DNA from: Candidatus Omnitrophota bacterium
GTDB taxonomy: Bacteria; Omnitrophota; Gorgyraeia; Duberdicusellales; 4484-171
Length of the DNA stretch: 6,565 bases
Assembly (NCBI GenBank): GCA_016939345.1
Contig: JAFGHG010000046.1
Coordinates: forward strand, 1 to 6,565
Reading direction: 5' to 3'
How positions within the stretch are numbered: position 1 is the stretch's first letter; every line of letters starts with the position of its first letter. Position numbers and translations under genes: made by a program. This document shows positions 5,694 to 6,565 of the stretch, piece after piece. The notes below the pieces were generated by a model. That model ran no database searches and was not told where the DNA came from. It worked only from the letters and a program-made list of their open reading frames with translations.

Positions 5694-6565
5694 ATGCCCG
5701 GAAGCAAGATTACTCCCGCACTAAAAAAAATAATCCTTTCAAAGCATAAAAGCTCGCCGTCTTTAGGAGTAAGAGAAATATCTGGCTATCTCCTAAACAA
5801 GTACAGAGTTTCAGTTTCGAAGAGTTCTATAAGTAAAATACTAAAAGCCGAAGGATCAAGCCTTAAAAAAGGCCCTAAATTTGCCTTGGATAAATACAGC
5901 TCTTCTTTCAACGCTCAATGCGGGCTTTTGCTTCTTAAGGCTCTGGATTCTCAAATAGGCTTATTTAACAGAATAACCCAGGAGCTGGGAGATTTTTTTC
6001 CGAGTCTGCCTTTGAGCCTGCTTAAAAGGTTTATTATTTTTACCACTTTTTCTGCCTATGCCGGTCTTAAGGAAAAGGAGCTGAAAGAGGCTAAAGATTT
6101 TTTAAGATTGGCCCAGCTAAACACCTTACCGGTAAAAAAGTATGGCTTTTTCCTAAAAAGGCTTAAAGACTGTAAACCTGAGGTTGATCTTGGCCCGGTA
6201 AAGGATAATGTCCGCCTGGTTTCTACTGTAAGGTTTAATTTTAACAATGCTTACCAGGGTTTTTCTGATGCCAGGCTCTCGACTTTCTGGAGCAATATCT
6301 GCACTCTTGAGTATTTTTTTCTTCCGCTTGAGTCGGTATTGCAAAAGCTTAAATTTCTTATTGGCAGAGGTGTTTTGATAATAGGCTATACCAAGAGTTT
6401 TGATTATTTATCGCCCCTGGTCTATAATTTCTACGAGGGGATAAACAGCGGGATAAAAAGCATAGACCTAATAAATCCCGAAGGAAAAACCTTATACTCT
6501 TTCAATCCAAAACAGCAGAGATTAACCCTTTGTTTTGGTTACTACCCGCAGATTTTGGATAAAGG
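5694..6565 (+). CDS. helix-turn-helix protein of unknown function, 3' end outside window
   Basis: An unbroken frame of 290 codons running off the window end. ATG 5694 is the only conventional start: an in-frame stop lies at 5646-5648, no GTG or TTG lies between, and this Met is the only one in the 290 residues. Residues 24-54 (LGVREISGYLLNKYRVSVSK, then SSISKILKAEG) read as a helix-turn-helix of the type found at the start of IS630-like transposases and related regulators, followed by a basic stretch LKKGPK (57-62). Residues 75-145 look mostly helical. From 172 onward alternating predicted strands and helices appear, with FSDARLSTFW at 190-199, GVLIIGYTKS at 226-235, IKSIDLINPEGKTLYSF at 254-270 and a strand ending GYYPQIL. 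I see no convincing DDE triad, terminal inverted repeat or target duplication. It could be a diverged or domesticated transposase-like protein or a DNA-binding regulator; I do not recognise the family. It has no Shine-Dalgarno and its own promoter, and is probably not part of the Tad operon. Confidence 0.75.
   Translation, partial: MPGSKITPALKKIILSKHKSSPSLGVREISGYLLNKYRVSVSKSSISKILKAEGSSLKKGPKFALDKYSSSFNAQCGLLLLKALDSQIGLFNRITQELGDFFPSLPLSLLKRFIIFTTFSAYAGLKEKELKEAKDFLRLAQLNTLPVKKYGFFLKRLKDCKPEVDLGPVKDNVRLVSTVRFNFNNAYQGFSDARLSTFWSNICTLEYFFLPLESVLQKLKFLIGRGVLIIGYTKSFDYLSPLVYNFYEGINSGIKSIDLINPEGKTLYSFNPKQQRLTLCFGYYPQILDK

Overview
The window carries the 3' part of a Tad/Flp (tight-adherence) type IVc pilus operon on the + strand, followed by an AT-rich gap of about 300 bases and the first 290 codons of an unrelated, largely unrecognised gene. 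The outer-membrane secretin with a signal peptide implies a diderm bacterium. Base composition looks moderate to slightly AT-rich, ATG starts dominate and genes are tightly packed. I cannot name the taxon. The unusual domain architectures would fit an uncultivated diderm lineage (for example within or near the PVC group, such as Omnitrophota), but that is a guess from gestalt and not a sequence match.

Layout: 1-504 is the C-terminal part of CpaB/RcpC, cut by the window edge. 530-2155 is a CpaC/RcpA-type secretin carrying an extra TonB-like C-terminal domain. 2158-4326 is one polypeptide joining a MinD/ParA-like CpaE/TadZ ATPase to a complete CpaF/TadA secretion ATPase. 4331-5395 is a second, shorter CpaF that consists of little more than the ATPase core. 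Gaps are 25, 2 and 4 bases, so the four genes are almost certainly one transcript with coupled translation. 5396-5693 has no gene. It holds TTAAC-rich direct repeats, two AT-rich inverted repeats, a GC-rich hairpin that looks like the operon terminator, and an extended -10 promoter. 5694-6565 is a gene with an N-terminal helix-turn-helix, open at the window edge, that appears to start at or near its own transcription start.

How the genes fit together: CpaB and the secretin build the periplasmic and outer-membrane channel for the Flp pilus. The CpaE/TadZ part of the fusion would position the machine, and the two CpaF motors would power it at the inner membrane. The platform proteins TadB/TadC, the pilin and the prepilin peptidase are not in the window; they must lie upstream or elsewhere. 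The three architectural oddities (secretin-TonB_C, CpaE-CpaF fusion, second stripped-down CpaF) are the most interesting content: a remodelled Tad machine with the outer-membrane pore tied to a TonB-like domain and the motor tied to its positioning factor.
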